This document shows, piece by piece, positions 54,801-64,000 of a stretch of DNA of 64,000 nt. Source of the stretch: Strongylocentrotus droebachiensis (taxonomy: Eukaryota > Echinodermata > Echinoidea > Camarodonta > Strongylocentrotidae); the NCBI GenBank assembly GCA_035222895.1, contig JAVYIG010006805.1:1-64000 (forward strand), written 5' to 3'. The translations under genes and the position numbers were made by a program. Positions within the stretch are counted from its first letter, which is position 1, and the number at the start of each line of letters is the position of its first letter. The notes under the pieces are model-generated. The model searched no databases. It saw only the letters and a list, made by a program, of their open reading frames with translations, and was not told the origin of the DNA.

Positions 54801-55460
54801 AGTAACCACTATTAGACAGGGCTATGGGGACATTGTTATATATATGATTAGTATTTTATTTGTGATCATGAACGTCGATCAAGGGGGTCATCTGTCCGAC
54901 TTCCTGTACAAGTATATACAGGAATTCGCGCTATATGCACATTCATGTGCATGTGGCTTTTCAAGATTGGTAGAGCGCATGCTTTCCGATAATAGGATCC
55001 CGAGTTCGAACCTTTCCCACTGCCTTTTTGACCTTCATCAAAGCAAATTTTTTATCCACAATTATTGATGCTTTATACTCGGGTGTATAAATGAATACCC
55101 TGTAGGAGGTAAGACCCCTCATGTACAAGATCTTCTCAATGCCCATGAGCCGCTTAGGAGGATTGCTCCCCAGGGAGTTGAGATGGTGCACACAATGTGC
55201 GCTGGCTTGCATTGTTTCCTATGACCGGGCTAATAATATCATTGTAAAGCGCTCATCATTCAAAATTGGCGCTATATAACTAGAAATATAACTTTTAATT
55301 ATAACTTATTATAGTTATTATAGTTAACTAATATTGGCTTTAGTAATTATTACAATGCCTACGTTATTTAAGTACTTTGCAACTCCGAAACAAGAGGACA
55401 CTGTAGTAACCACTATTAGACAGGGCTATGGGGACATTATTTGTATATATATGATTAATT
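48831..55460 (+). repeat. Satellite array: 11 monomers of about 604 bp, SINE-derived
   Basis: Monomers start (TATTTTATTTGTGATCATGA) at 48831, 49427, 50031, 50624, 51228, 51833, 52438, 53042, 53645, 54250 and 54852. Lengths are 593-609 bp with very high identity. Each contains hairpins CCTGTA...TACAGG and ATGCACA-TTCA-TGTGCAT. A tRNA-like segment follows (GGTAGAGCGC, then CCCGAGTTCGAACC about 50 bases on), and a SINE-type body (GTGTATAAATGAATACCCTG, TAGGAGG, GACCGGGTTAATAATATC, GTAAAGCGCTAATCATCC). About 190 bases of AT-rich linker complete the unit. Two monomer subtypes are interspersed: CTAATCATCC and CTCATCATTC after the GTAAAGCG block. The short repeated ORFs (IITMPTLFKHFATPKQEDTV...) simply recur with the repeat and show no domain. 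Confidence 0.95.
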
Positions 55461-57310
55461 GCAATGACGACCTTCGTCATTGCCTTGTTTTCGTTCACAT
55501 TCTGCCCCATTAATATTCTCCTCCTTAGTGTTTTCCTTATCGTTATCGTCAGGAAATCGCATTCGTTTTGCACGTAGTGTTTGTTATTCCTAGTTAGGTG
55601 CTTTCCTCATGTCCTTTTCCTTTCAAATTTCATAGGCATCATCTCTAGCATCTCATCAAGGTCACCTACTTTTTCGATTTTCGAAATCACTCATGCATAA
55701 CCGTCCAGGCGCCATTTTGTCCGTTTCTGGTCCATTTTAAGGCCTTTCTATCTTCCTTCCTATCTCCACTATCCTAGATCCTACAAACTTCTAACAAATT
55801 CCTCTAGATAGTCTAAGAGATGTTCTTTAATCTGCGACGGATAACCTGTCCTTCAAAATGCCATCTTCATACTCAAAAATCAAATCTGAAACCGACTCCG
55901 TCAACAATCTCTCAAATTCTTGAAAAATTGACCCCTAAATAATCTAAAACTGCCATAACTTTCTCATATAATGTCCGTTTTGTATTTAAATCTCACAGTA
56001 TCTTTATCTCATAATTGCACAGAGCCATGCCAAATTTCAAGCTCCAATGGCTTTGCACAACATAAATAGCGCCCTCTAAAGTTCTGGGAATCGGCTTTCT
56101 TTCTGTGGCCGTATCTCCATCATGGCTTGGCAAACCCGTACCCTTTTTTGGATTTAGATACTTGAAGATATGCCCTTTCCAGCCATATACAAAATTATAT
56201 ACCCTTACACTGACCGACTTTGAGAAAAATGCCCTCCAAATTCGCCATTTTCGAGAAAATTCCAAAATAACTTCAACTTGCTCTAAAATCGCGATCTTTA
56301 TATCTATATCAATGAAACTTGGCAGACATATGTATCCATATACGTGACAACTGTTTGCCAAGTTTGGTAAAATTCGAATATGTCAGCACAAAGTTATCGC
56401 CAAAAATGATGAATTTGCTATGCATTACGTAATAGCGCCTATAATGCGTGCAGTACATTGCGTGCAGATGACAATGGTGTCAAACTGACCGCAATGAAGT
56501 GCCCTTTCGAATGATACCAAGTATGGTATATGTTTACACAGAAAATCGTGAGTAAATCGCATTTGAACAAGGGTCACTATACGAATTCCGCCCGATTATA
56601 ACACTTATCGGCCATGACGTCATTTTTTCAGACTACTTTTCGCCCCCTAAACATCCTTTTTTTTCCTTGAAAATTTGCAATGACATTCCGAGATGCAATA
56701 CGCAGGGCACCTCGTGGCCGGATTTTTGAAATTAGTCAAGGGGGCCATTTCAGACGCCATTTTGTCCTATAAATCTATTTTACATCACATTTTTCGATAG
56801 GATTATCATAGGAAAAAAGAGAGTAGTTTACAATAACGACCATGAAATTCTCTTTCCAATGATACCATATACGGCCCATAAAGAGACATAAAGAGAGAGA
56901 GAAAAAACAATTTAACTCCGGACATAATACAGATCCTGTACGTTTTCCGCCCATGCGTTACACGCATTGTCTATGGGGCAAATCGGGTTCACGCTTTTGA
57001 CCCCTAGAACGATCTTGATTGCAATGACGAACATGCAACTAATCCCATTTGTTTTTGCACGCAGTGCTTGCGAGCCCTTTCTAGGTTCTTTCCCCTATCC
57101 CAATTTCTTTCAAACATCGTAGGCATAGTCACTACCATCCCATCAAGGTCACTATTGAGGCCTTTCTTTCGCCCTACCTGTCTCCAATATCACAGAAGCT
57201 AAAGACTTCGTACAAATTGCTCTGGATAGTCCGAGAGAAGCTCTTTCGTTCGACACGTAGAAACACGGCGTCATTGCACGCACATCGTTGTGACACGATT
57301 GCATTTCTAG
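55461..57310 (+). mobile_element. Right arm: second copy of the 1.6-1.9 kb element
   Basis: Opens with hairpin GCAATGACGA-CCT-TCGTCATTGC (55461-55483) and closes GACACGATTGCATTTCTAG at 57310, the same termini as the left arm. About 250 bp longer, mainly through sequence around 56640-57000. The internal secondary start (ATTGCAATGACGAACATGCA near 57010) shows the terminal duplication more clearly than the left arm does. It is bordered on the outside by a (TTC)n/(CT)n tract, as the left arm is by a CT-rich tract. Confidence 0.75.
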
Positions 57311-58782
57311 TTCTTCTTCTTCTCTCTCTCTTCTCTCTGCTTGACAGTGATAAAATGACAGCCTTCAATCATTGAATTACTCAACGTAAATTGTGACTCG
57401 ATTGAGCAATACTTTAACACTTTATAGCACGATCTGTCTACATTAACACACAATAAATAAAACATGTAATCCACTCTTAAAGTCATGCACTGTCGATTCC
57501 CTTGTCGAACAGCATTACAAAAGAAAACGGAATTGATAATGGACTTTTCTTTTTTTATCACCTTGTGAGGTGGAGGCACAGATATCTTGACAGCCTTATC
57601 CCAATTAGACAAGGCCCAATCATTAATCACAACCGAACCTGCTACGATCAAAACGTAAGCAATTGAGTCACCTCTGTCTGAACTATTTGCCTCGTCCGTG
57701 AACCATTCAGCATACATTACAAAACAAATTGAAAATCGTGTTTTGTAGTCATGTAGTGTGCTTTGCTTACACCCAAGAGTTAGTATTGACATGCCCTTGA
57801 TGCACATAGGTCTGATAAGCATGGACCAATCACCAGAACACTACAAATGGACTTGATATTTGATTTCCTGCAACATTCCATGTAACATGTTGATAAGTTT
57901 TCTTTGTTTAAATCTGTGCTCAGAATTTTAAAGATATTGCACAAATGTTTCATACACAAACTTACTAATAATATAAATAATAATAATAATAATACCCAGG
58001 GAAGCCTCAGCAGTATACATACTGTTCTCCCTGAGGGCCCTGCAATCATATCATTTCCCCTATAATCTCATACTACAGTAAGACTAGAAGAAAATTTCTG
58101 GGATATTTCAAGAAAACTGGATCAATGAACCCCTACCCAGCCCCCTACCTACCCCCTTCCCCCAAAAAACAAAAAAGAACATTCACAATTCTAATTATTG
58201 TCACATTCATAATTTCAAGTATGGTTACCAAGCAACCAGTGACATGACTCTGTGTGGGCCTCTTCCCTTTTGTCTACTTTGACAGAGAGTGGAAGTGATT
58301 TTGATATATATACCCCAAGCATGGAAGGGGCAAGAAGCAAATGGCTATGATTGAGCAGTATTCACACAATATGAGTTATTTTCAAGACAACTCATTTCAT
58401 GAAGCTAAGTTCCTGAACTTGGGGGGACAGAGAATTCCCTATAGAGTAGGTACCCCTGCATGTACACACCAAATGGGATGCAAATTGATGTACAAAAAAC
58501 TATAAATAAAAGAGAACATTTGAGCATATCAGGACAGTTTATACAAAACTTGAAATAAAAACAATGCAATGCAATGACGTTCCGAGTTGAAGAGGTATCC
58601 TCCAGATGCCCTCCACACATGTCGGCATTTGCTGAAGAGACTCCAAAAGTTTCAATTCACAATGAACATGCTAATTAAAATTAATTCAGTTACAAATATT
58701 GTTTTTGCAGCATTTTTTTGCGTTGCATTTGTTGATTTTCAATAATTTCACAAATGTGTTAGAACTTGTTAAAATAAAAACA
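57311..58782. other. Non-coding or unassigned DNA right of the composite repeat
   Basis: Begins with TTCTTCTTCTTCTCTCTC. A 171-codon minus-strand frame (57307-57822) is one of the longer non-repetitive frames in the window, but it overlaps the right-arm end and CT tract and shows no recognisable domain. An (AAT)n run lies at about 57969-57993. No exon supported. Confidence 0.4.
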
Positions 58783-59232
58783 TACCGTAATTAATGGTGT
58801 ATTAACCGCACCTTTTTGCCGCTGAAAAAAATTCATAGTCGGGGGTGCGTCTTTTTTTTTGAAGTTTCAATTTTTGCCCCTCCACCTGGCGATATGCCTG
58901 GCAATGTCTCCCAGCTTGGTAATCGGTGTGTTGACTCACCACTCGGAAACTAGAACAACACTCAAATTTGTCTGTCATCTTGGTTTGAAAGTAATCTTTC
59001 TGATAGATCTCAATATGTAGTTCATAATAATAATTCCTCCAATTTTTTTTCTATTACATGGTGTACCACAAGGTTCTATCCTAGGTCCCCTACTGTTTTT
59101 TAATTTACATCAATGATCTTACACACACAAAAAAAATCTCTGCAATTTTTCTTTTTTTTTTTTTTTTTTAAGGGCTAAAAAGAGGGGTGCTGTGAATACA
59201 CGAGGGCGGTTTATACAATGTTAATTACGGTA
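58783..59232. mobile_element. TA-flanked TIR element containing a LINE relic
   Basis: The left end TACCGTAATTAATGGTGTAT continues TAACCGCACC. The right end, inverted, reads TACCGTAATTAACATTGTAT then AAACCGCCCT: about 25 of 30 bases match. If TA is the target duplication the element is 58785-59230. Ends of the ACCGTA...ACCGCACC kind are typical of widespread mariner-superfamily MITEs. Its middle holds a reverse-transcriptase fragment (separate entry). Confidence 0.7.
58981..59118 (+). pseudogene. LINE reverse-transcriptase fragment (Jockey/CR1/L2-like)
   Basis: Reads WFESNLSDRSQYVVHNNNSS, then after a +1 shift in a T run GVPQGSILGPLLFF, then after another +1 shift IYINDL. WF-S-LS-R-QYV...GVPQGSILGPLLF..YINDL is the conserved RT core of non-LTR retrotransposons of the CR1/L2/Jockey group. 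The YxDD catalytic part and everything else are absent. Two frameshifts in about 140 bases show a dead copy. Confidence 0.85.
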
Positions 59233-60950
59233 CTAGGATACGGCTTATTTTGATGTATCATGCATACAGGAATTCATGATAGAGAAGCTTGACAGCAATA
59301 ATAATTAAGCGTTAGCAAGACGGTCAAGTTTATTCCAATTCACAAAATATCTTCACGTATTGATACCACATTATTCGCCTGCAGATTTAAATTTTCCTGC
59401 TGTAAGTATTACATTTGCAAATCCATACCATACTCAATTGCTTGTATCACAATTTGCAAATCAAATAATTTATGTGGTCTATTATCTTGAAAGCAAGGTT
59501 ACAACAGGGAGGTGTTTTAACTCTCATATCCCTGGTTACAATTAACGCTTGTAATGTGAATGCAGCTCTATGACAAAATGTACACAATACAGCAGTCTTT
59601 AAGTTTGTGAGCAAAGGCCAAGGGTTTGTGACAGGATCTGATCCAGGGACCTTAACAGGGGAACCTGGTCCTCAGGAGGGATGAGTTAGCCTTCACTCAG
59701 TTCCTATCAAAATCCAAGAAGTCATTAAACCGCTTTGAACCATCACTTGCACGCAGGCAGGGGGAGCGGCGTCAAGTGTTCTTTCCTCGAAATATAATGA
59801 GGCCAAATTTGCAGAAACAAGGTCCATGAAGTCATCCGTGTTATTACTTTTTTATGGGTAGAAGATGCAAGTTAGATCGAACATAAAAAGAGGAATTATT
59901 TGTAATAGCTGTTAAGCTCCTTGCATGCAGGACTTAAAAATAGAATATGCTCTGCAGCACAATAGTTTAGATATATATCATATAAAATGTACCCATCATA
60001 TAATTCATTACCAAGTGACAAAGGTACCTCATAACCCATATGTCCAAAGCTCAGTGGAACGTTTTGAATTCATGTAATAGCCCTGATGACAAAGATCATG
60101 TAAGATTAGAAGTTCAAATGTATACTGGTGTAGGCTGATTTGTTTGTAACAATAACATTTTCATCCATTTAGTATAAAAGATGCTTGTCTGATAAGTCAG
60201 TGTACCTTTCTTCATCCTTACATACTTTTTAAAAGAATTTTAGTTCATTTCAGGACTTTTAACCCCAAGGGATTATTGTACAATGTATAAGGAAATAGCT
60301 GTGAATAGGTTAACAAACTTTTTTATTAACCACAACAAAGCAGAAATAAACAATTGGATTTTTCTGCTACTGAAATGAACCCCCACGCAAATGCCTAAAC
60401 AATTACATCATGCAGTTACCTACACAATATTTCAAGCATAAAATTCCAAGGATCAAAATTTAACAGAGAATAGCTACTTTCCCGTTTTCCTTGAAACAGA
60501 TGCATGTTTCCCCGGTGGTTGGGTAATGTGAAGGTTGGTCTTGTGGACGATATTACACACACAAATATTAATAATAATAATTATCACTAAAAAAATGTAA
60601 CTCAGAATTGAGGATTCTTCATAATTTTTGTTTAAAGAGGGTGGGATAGAAGGAGTCAAAGACAGAAACTACAAATGTTTAATTTGGCAGACTGATATTA
60701 GATAAATGAGCGGATACTCTGTAATTGTATACAATGAAGTATGGATAAAGGAACTGTGTGCAATCAAACCCCTGGAAATGTCCAAAAGAGCTCTAGGGTG
60801 ACCTAGAAGAGCTCTGTTAAAAACAATGAAATACACAAATGGGGCCTGTCACCACGAAATGAGTCCAGTTACATTAAGTAAGCTTTAAATTAAGGGATCA
60901 CACATTAAAATTGATAAATTATATCCAGAAATATGAACAACTAGATGGAA
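59233..60950. other. Unassigned AT-rich DNA
   Basis: No exon, element end or strong repeat was recognised. A GGGGCCTGTCACCACGAAAT stretch near 60841 could be one end of a further GGGCCC-type MITE. Confidence 0.4.
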
Positions 60951-60970
60951 TTCGACTGCGCGCAGTCGAA
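60951..60970. repeat. Perfect 20-bp palindrome TTCGACTGCGCGCAGTCGAA
   Basis: Uninterrupted self-complementary 20-mer immediately left (4 bases) of the ATGCCTCCGT terminal repeat of the next element. It may be that element's true outer end. Confidence 0.85.
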
Positions 60971-60974
60971 AATG

Positions 60975-61860
60975 ATGCCTCCGTCAAAGAGCAATTTTAC
61001 CAACCAAAACAGAAGAAATTTTTCAAATTCAAGTTCATTTGTAATCCATTAACAGGTTCTCAAAATATCGTGATTACAAGCAATTTCTCATATACATATA
61101 TGACCCTTTGAACTTTGACCTCATGACCCTAAAATATACTCAGTACATTGGCTCTGCAAGATGTCCTGAGCTTAATAGTAATCTATCTGTCAGTTCTAAT
61201 GAGAATGCGTTCACAAGCTATTTTTGCATACATAATGAGCCCATGACCTTTGACCTCATGACCCAAGAATCTACTCAGTTCATTGGCTCTGCAAGATACA
61301 TACATGATCTAAGTTTGGCAGGAATCCATCAATCTGTTCTTGAGATAACGCGATCACGAGCTGTTTTTGCATATATAATGAGCCCTGTGACCTTTGACCT
61401 CGTGACCCCAAACTCTAATCAGGTCATTGGCTCTGCAAGATAAATACATGACCAAAGTTTAGCAGGAATCCATCAATCGGTTCTTCAGATGACGCGATCA
61501 CGAGCTGTTTTTGCATACATAATGAGCCCTGTGACCTTTGACCTTTGACCTCGTGACCCCAAAATCTAATCAGTTCATCGGCTCTGCAAGATACATACAT
61601 GACTAAAGTTTGGCAGGAATCCATCAATCGGTTCTTCAGATAACGCGATCACGAGCTGTTTTTGCATACATAATGTGACCTTTGACCTCGTGACCCCAAA
61701 ATCTAATCAGTTCATCGGCTCTGCAAGATACATACATGACCAAAGTTTGGCAGGAATCCATCAATCGGTTCTTCAGATAACGCGATCACGAGAACGGGAC
61801 GTACGGACGGACGGACAACCCGAAAACATAATGCCTCCGGCTACTTCGTAACGGAGGCAT
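60975..61860. mobile_element. MITE-like element with ATGCCTCCGT ends and five ~140-bp internal repeats
   Basis: The left end ATGCCTCCGTCAAAGAG (60975) and the right end, inverted ATGCCTCCGTTACGAAG (to 61860), match at 13 of 17 bases. The right end itself forms a hairpin, ATGCCTCCG ... CGGAGGCAT. Inside, GGCTCTGCAAGATACATACA recurs at 61150, 61285, 61429, 61580 and 61717. It occurs with TTTGGCAGGAATCCATCAAT and GATAACGCGATCACGAGCTG, each unit preceded by TGACCTTTGACCT-type sequence. GGACGGACGGACAACCCGAA precedes the right end. No coding sequence. Confidence 0.75.
61245..61705. promoter_or_regulatory. Repeated DR1-type nuclear-receptor motifs within the element
   Basis: TGACCTTTGACCT occurs at about 61247, 61388, 61531 (as a triple TGACCTTTGACCTTTGACCT) and 61677. 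On the other strand these read AGGTCAAAGGTCA, the direct repeat with one-base spacing bound by RXR, HNF4, COUP-TF and PPAR-type receptors. Binding is inferred. Confidence 0.45.
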
Positions 61861-63540
61861 AAAAACAAAATTGGACTTTATAACAATGGGATTACCCAGT
61901 TTGAGATAATTAGGTGTAAAGTTAATGATGCGTAACATATTATAGTCTGGTCAACAACAACATAGCAACAACACACTTCCCATCATTCGATTTCAATGAA
62001 ACTTTCAACAAACAAAGAAATAATAAGTCGATTTTTGGAAAAATCTTAAATGTGGTAGGTGGGTCAATTTTCAGTACATACACACTATACATCGCTATTA
62101 CTACGATTGAGCCTAATGCGACACTGGACTCATTTCGTGGTGACTGGCCCCAAATATTGCTTCAATTAAATCTCTCTGTAAGGTACATGTACAGTAGCAT
62201 TTATCCAAAAAGAGCCCCACCCCACCAAAAAAAATCTATAAATCACTGAATGACATTGACAAGAGAATGAGAGATAACCTGCAACCATGGACTTTGCCAC
62301 TTTGACAACCTTTATCACAAACTTCTCCCATCCACCTGTCATTGATATATTATTCTGATATTTCATATTCCATAGAGATAGGGGTGTGACCTTAACAAAG
62401 TTCACTGTTCTTCCCTCTACGATTAACCATCAACTGAAAGGAAGTTTGAATAGCAAGATAAGCAGACTGATACTAGTTACAATACACAGATGTGCTCTGA
62501 AGTTGAAGGCCACATATTCATCAAGAAACTAACAGAGTACAAGTACCGATAGTAAGAAAGGTATCATAACCCAGTTTATCTTTCAGACATGAAGTTCTAA
62601 AAAGCTATATTACATGAAATCCATCGAGTGCTAATTTGCAAGGAAGTATATAGCGAGGAAAAGGCATTTTTTAAAGATGAAAATATGAAATCTATATCAA
62701 TCATTAGCCTCTGGCTACTTGACTAAGGGAGAAACAATCTCCTGTTTAAAGTAAAACCAGGAACTTATACTATTTGAAACTTTTATAAAATCTTTAATGA
62801 CAGCCATTGTTGCCACAAGAAACTTTTACTCATTGCATGAGACACATAAGAGCAAGAGATAAGACGGAGGCAGAATATCTTATATTCATATTGCATTAGC
62901 TACATCTAAGAAAGTCCATTGTCACAAGATATTGAATAAAACCCTTTTAAAAGCCACAAAGTGATCAATTACCTGTTTAAAACACATTTTGTCATCCTAA
63001 CTGTAGTTCTTACATTCTGTAAAAATCTTTTTCAATCAGCAAGTTCTTCATCTGTACAGATACATGTAGAGAACCCTAGCTAGACAATATATCAGGATAG
63101 GATTTCCTCCTTGGAGTTCTGAGTTAATGTAAGTGGTATTCATCCATCACTCACATACATGTAGCTGCAACCCTACCCCTGCCAAATACGGAAATAAGCA
63201 GAGGCAATTTCTTCCTGTAGCGAACAGGATCCTTTCAAAGTACTTCTAAAGAATTCCTTCCAAGAACAAAAACCAAAGATAACTGCATGTCTTTTAACAT
63301 CTGAATTTCTTATTGTAATATTCTTATAACAATGTAATAATGTTTTTTTTTCTTCTCATTGTACAGTACTTGCTCCTGTGACAATAGACAGATAGATAGT
63401 CAAATTTATTTCATTCATCATAAAAAACATTTAGATGAAATAACATACAGTATCACACACATGAAAGGACAAAATAACATTAAAAAGATAATCATACAAA
63501 ATAATATATGTGACAATTGCTCCATGCCACTTTCCTGTAC
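61861..63540. other. Unassigned AT-rich DNA
   Basis: Nothing supportable as an exon or repeat family. Presumably SRPK first intron or 5' flank. Confidence 0.4.
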
Positions 63541-63559
63541 TAACCAGATTCTCAACTTC

Positions 63560-63690
63560 AACACTAACACTAACCCTAAACCCTAACCCTGAACTTAACC
63601 TAAAATCCAATAGCAACCGTAGTTCTCACCCTATACTGTAATTTTGATGAAATAAAGCCTGGAGCAATTGTCACCAGAGCAAATGTCGGT
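63560..63690 (+). repeat. Dispersed CCTAAAATCCAAT-type repeat, copy 5
   Basis: Starts with telomere-like ACTAACCCTAAACCCTAACC, then TTAACCTAAAATCCAATAGC, GATGAAATAAAGCCTGGAGC and AATTGTCACCAGAGCAAATG. It is the best-preserved copy of the family. Confidence 0.6.
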
Positions 63691-64000
63691 CACCAAACTT
63701 TCGCCCACATTTGTTCTTGGTAGATGGAAAATGTAGTATTACTACAGGGAATCAGGGAATCAACCATACAGTGTAATACCAAGTTAATGTCCTTCTACCC
63801 GATGATGAAAAGTTTATTTATGAGAGGGAGTAGAGAATAAAGTATTTAGTCAGCAATTGGTGAGGTTCACATGACAGTCCGTTCACTTTAAGTTTAGGTC
63901 ATGTTTAAAAATTAAATAAAGTTATGTGCCATGTGGACACGAGCTTGTAGTTAAAATGAATGCTTTCCCTGGCTTGACTTAAAATACTTGTTTCGGTACT

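Noticed and set aside
49927-55068. Recurring ORFs (up to 119 codons) in the satellite, sharing the segment TPTLFKHFATPKQEDT
   Set aside because: They recur because the 604-bp monomer recurs; frame ends vary between copies with small indels, and the sequence overlaps SINE-derived parts.
57307-57822. 171-codon minus-strand ORF
   Set aside because: Its 3' part runs into the CT tract and the end of the right arm, no domain is recognisable, and there is no splice support; not listed as a gene.
63568-63600. Interstitial telomeric array
   Set aside because: Only a few imperfect CCCTAA units, and they belong to a dispersed repeat found at four other places.

Overview
The window looks like AT-rich intergenic and intronic DNA from an invertebrate deuterostome, most likely an echinoderm. 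That is inferred from long repeat-filled introns, two animal genes with canonical GT-AG splicing, tRNA-derived SINEs with (ATT)n tails, GGGCCC-ended MITEs and no operons. The species cannot be named from the sequence alone.

Layout. Positions 1-6.5 kb hold a TIR element (122-896), simple repeats, and two plus-strand exons of a probable Shisa-like single-pass membrane protein: a TM/Cys-cluster exon at 4147-4309 and a Pro-rich PPPY tail at about 5549-6084. From 13291 to 43527 the minus strand carries 15 coding exons of an SR-protein kinase (SRPK). All phases agree, giving 2,299 coding bases and about 765 residues, from an acidic N-terminal segment to the stop; only the initiator exon is missing. 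The two genes converge, with 6.1-13.3 kb between their coding ends.

The SRPK introns are full of repeats. The 8 kb intron 25087-33120 holds two adjacent minisatellites: a polypyrimidine 25/26-bp array (26465-28735) and a 50-bp array (29005-31312). Read in the direction of transcription, the 50-bp units resemble 3' splice sites and the 25-bp units resemble purine-rich splicing enhancers with 5' splice-site-like GGGTGAG motifs.

The 20 kb upstream of the first visible SRPK exon (its first intron and/or 5' flank) contains the most unusual structure. Two direct copies (47236-48830 and 55461-57310) of an unidentified element flank eleven tandem ~604-bp satellite monomers (48831-55460). Each monomer carries a tRNA-like SINE head with A and B boxes. 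Further right are a TA-flanked TIR element enclosing a LINE reverse-transcriptase relic (58783-59232) and a MITE-like element with five ~140-bp internal repeats bearing DR1-type nuclear-receptor motifs (60951-61860).

No authentic tRNA, rRNA, CRISPR array or prokaryotic feature was seen. Splice sites were read by eye; similarity calls rest on recognised family motifs, not on searches.
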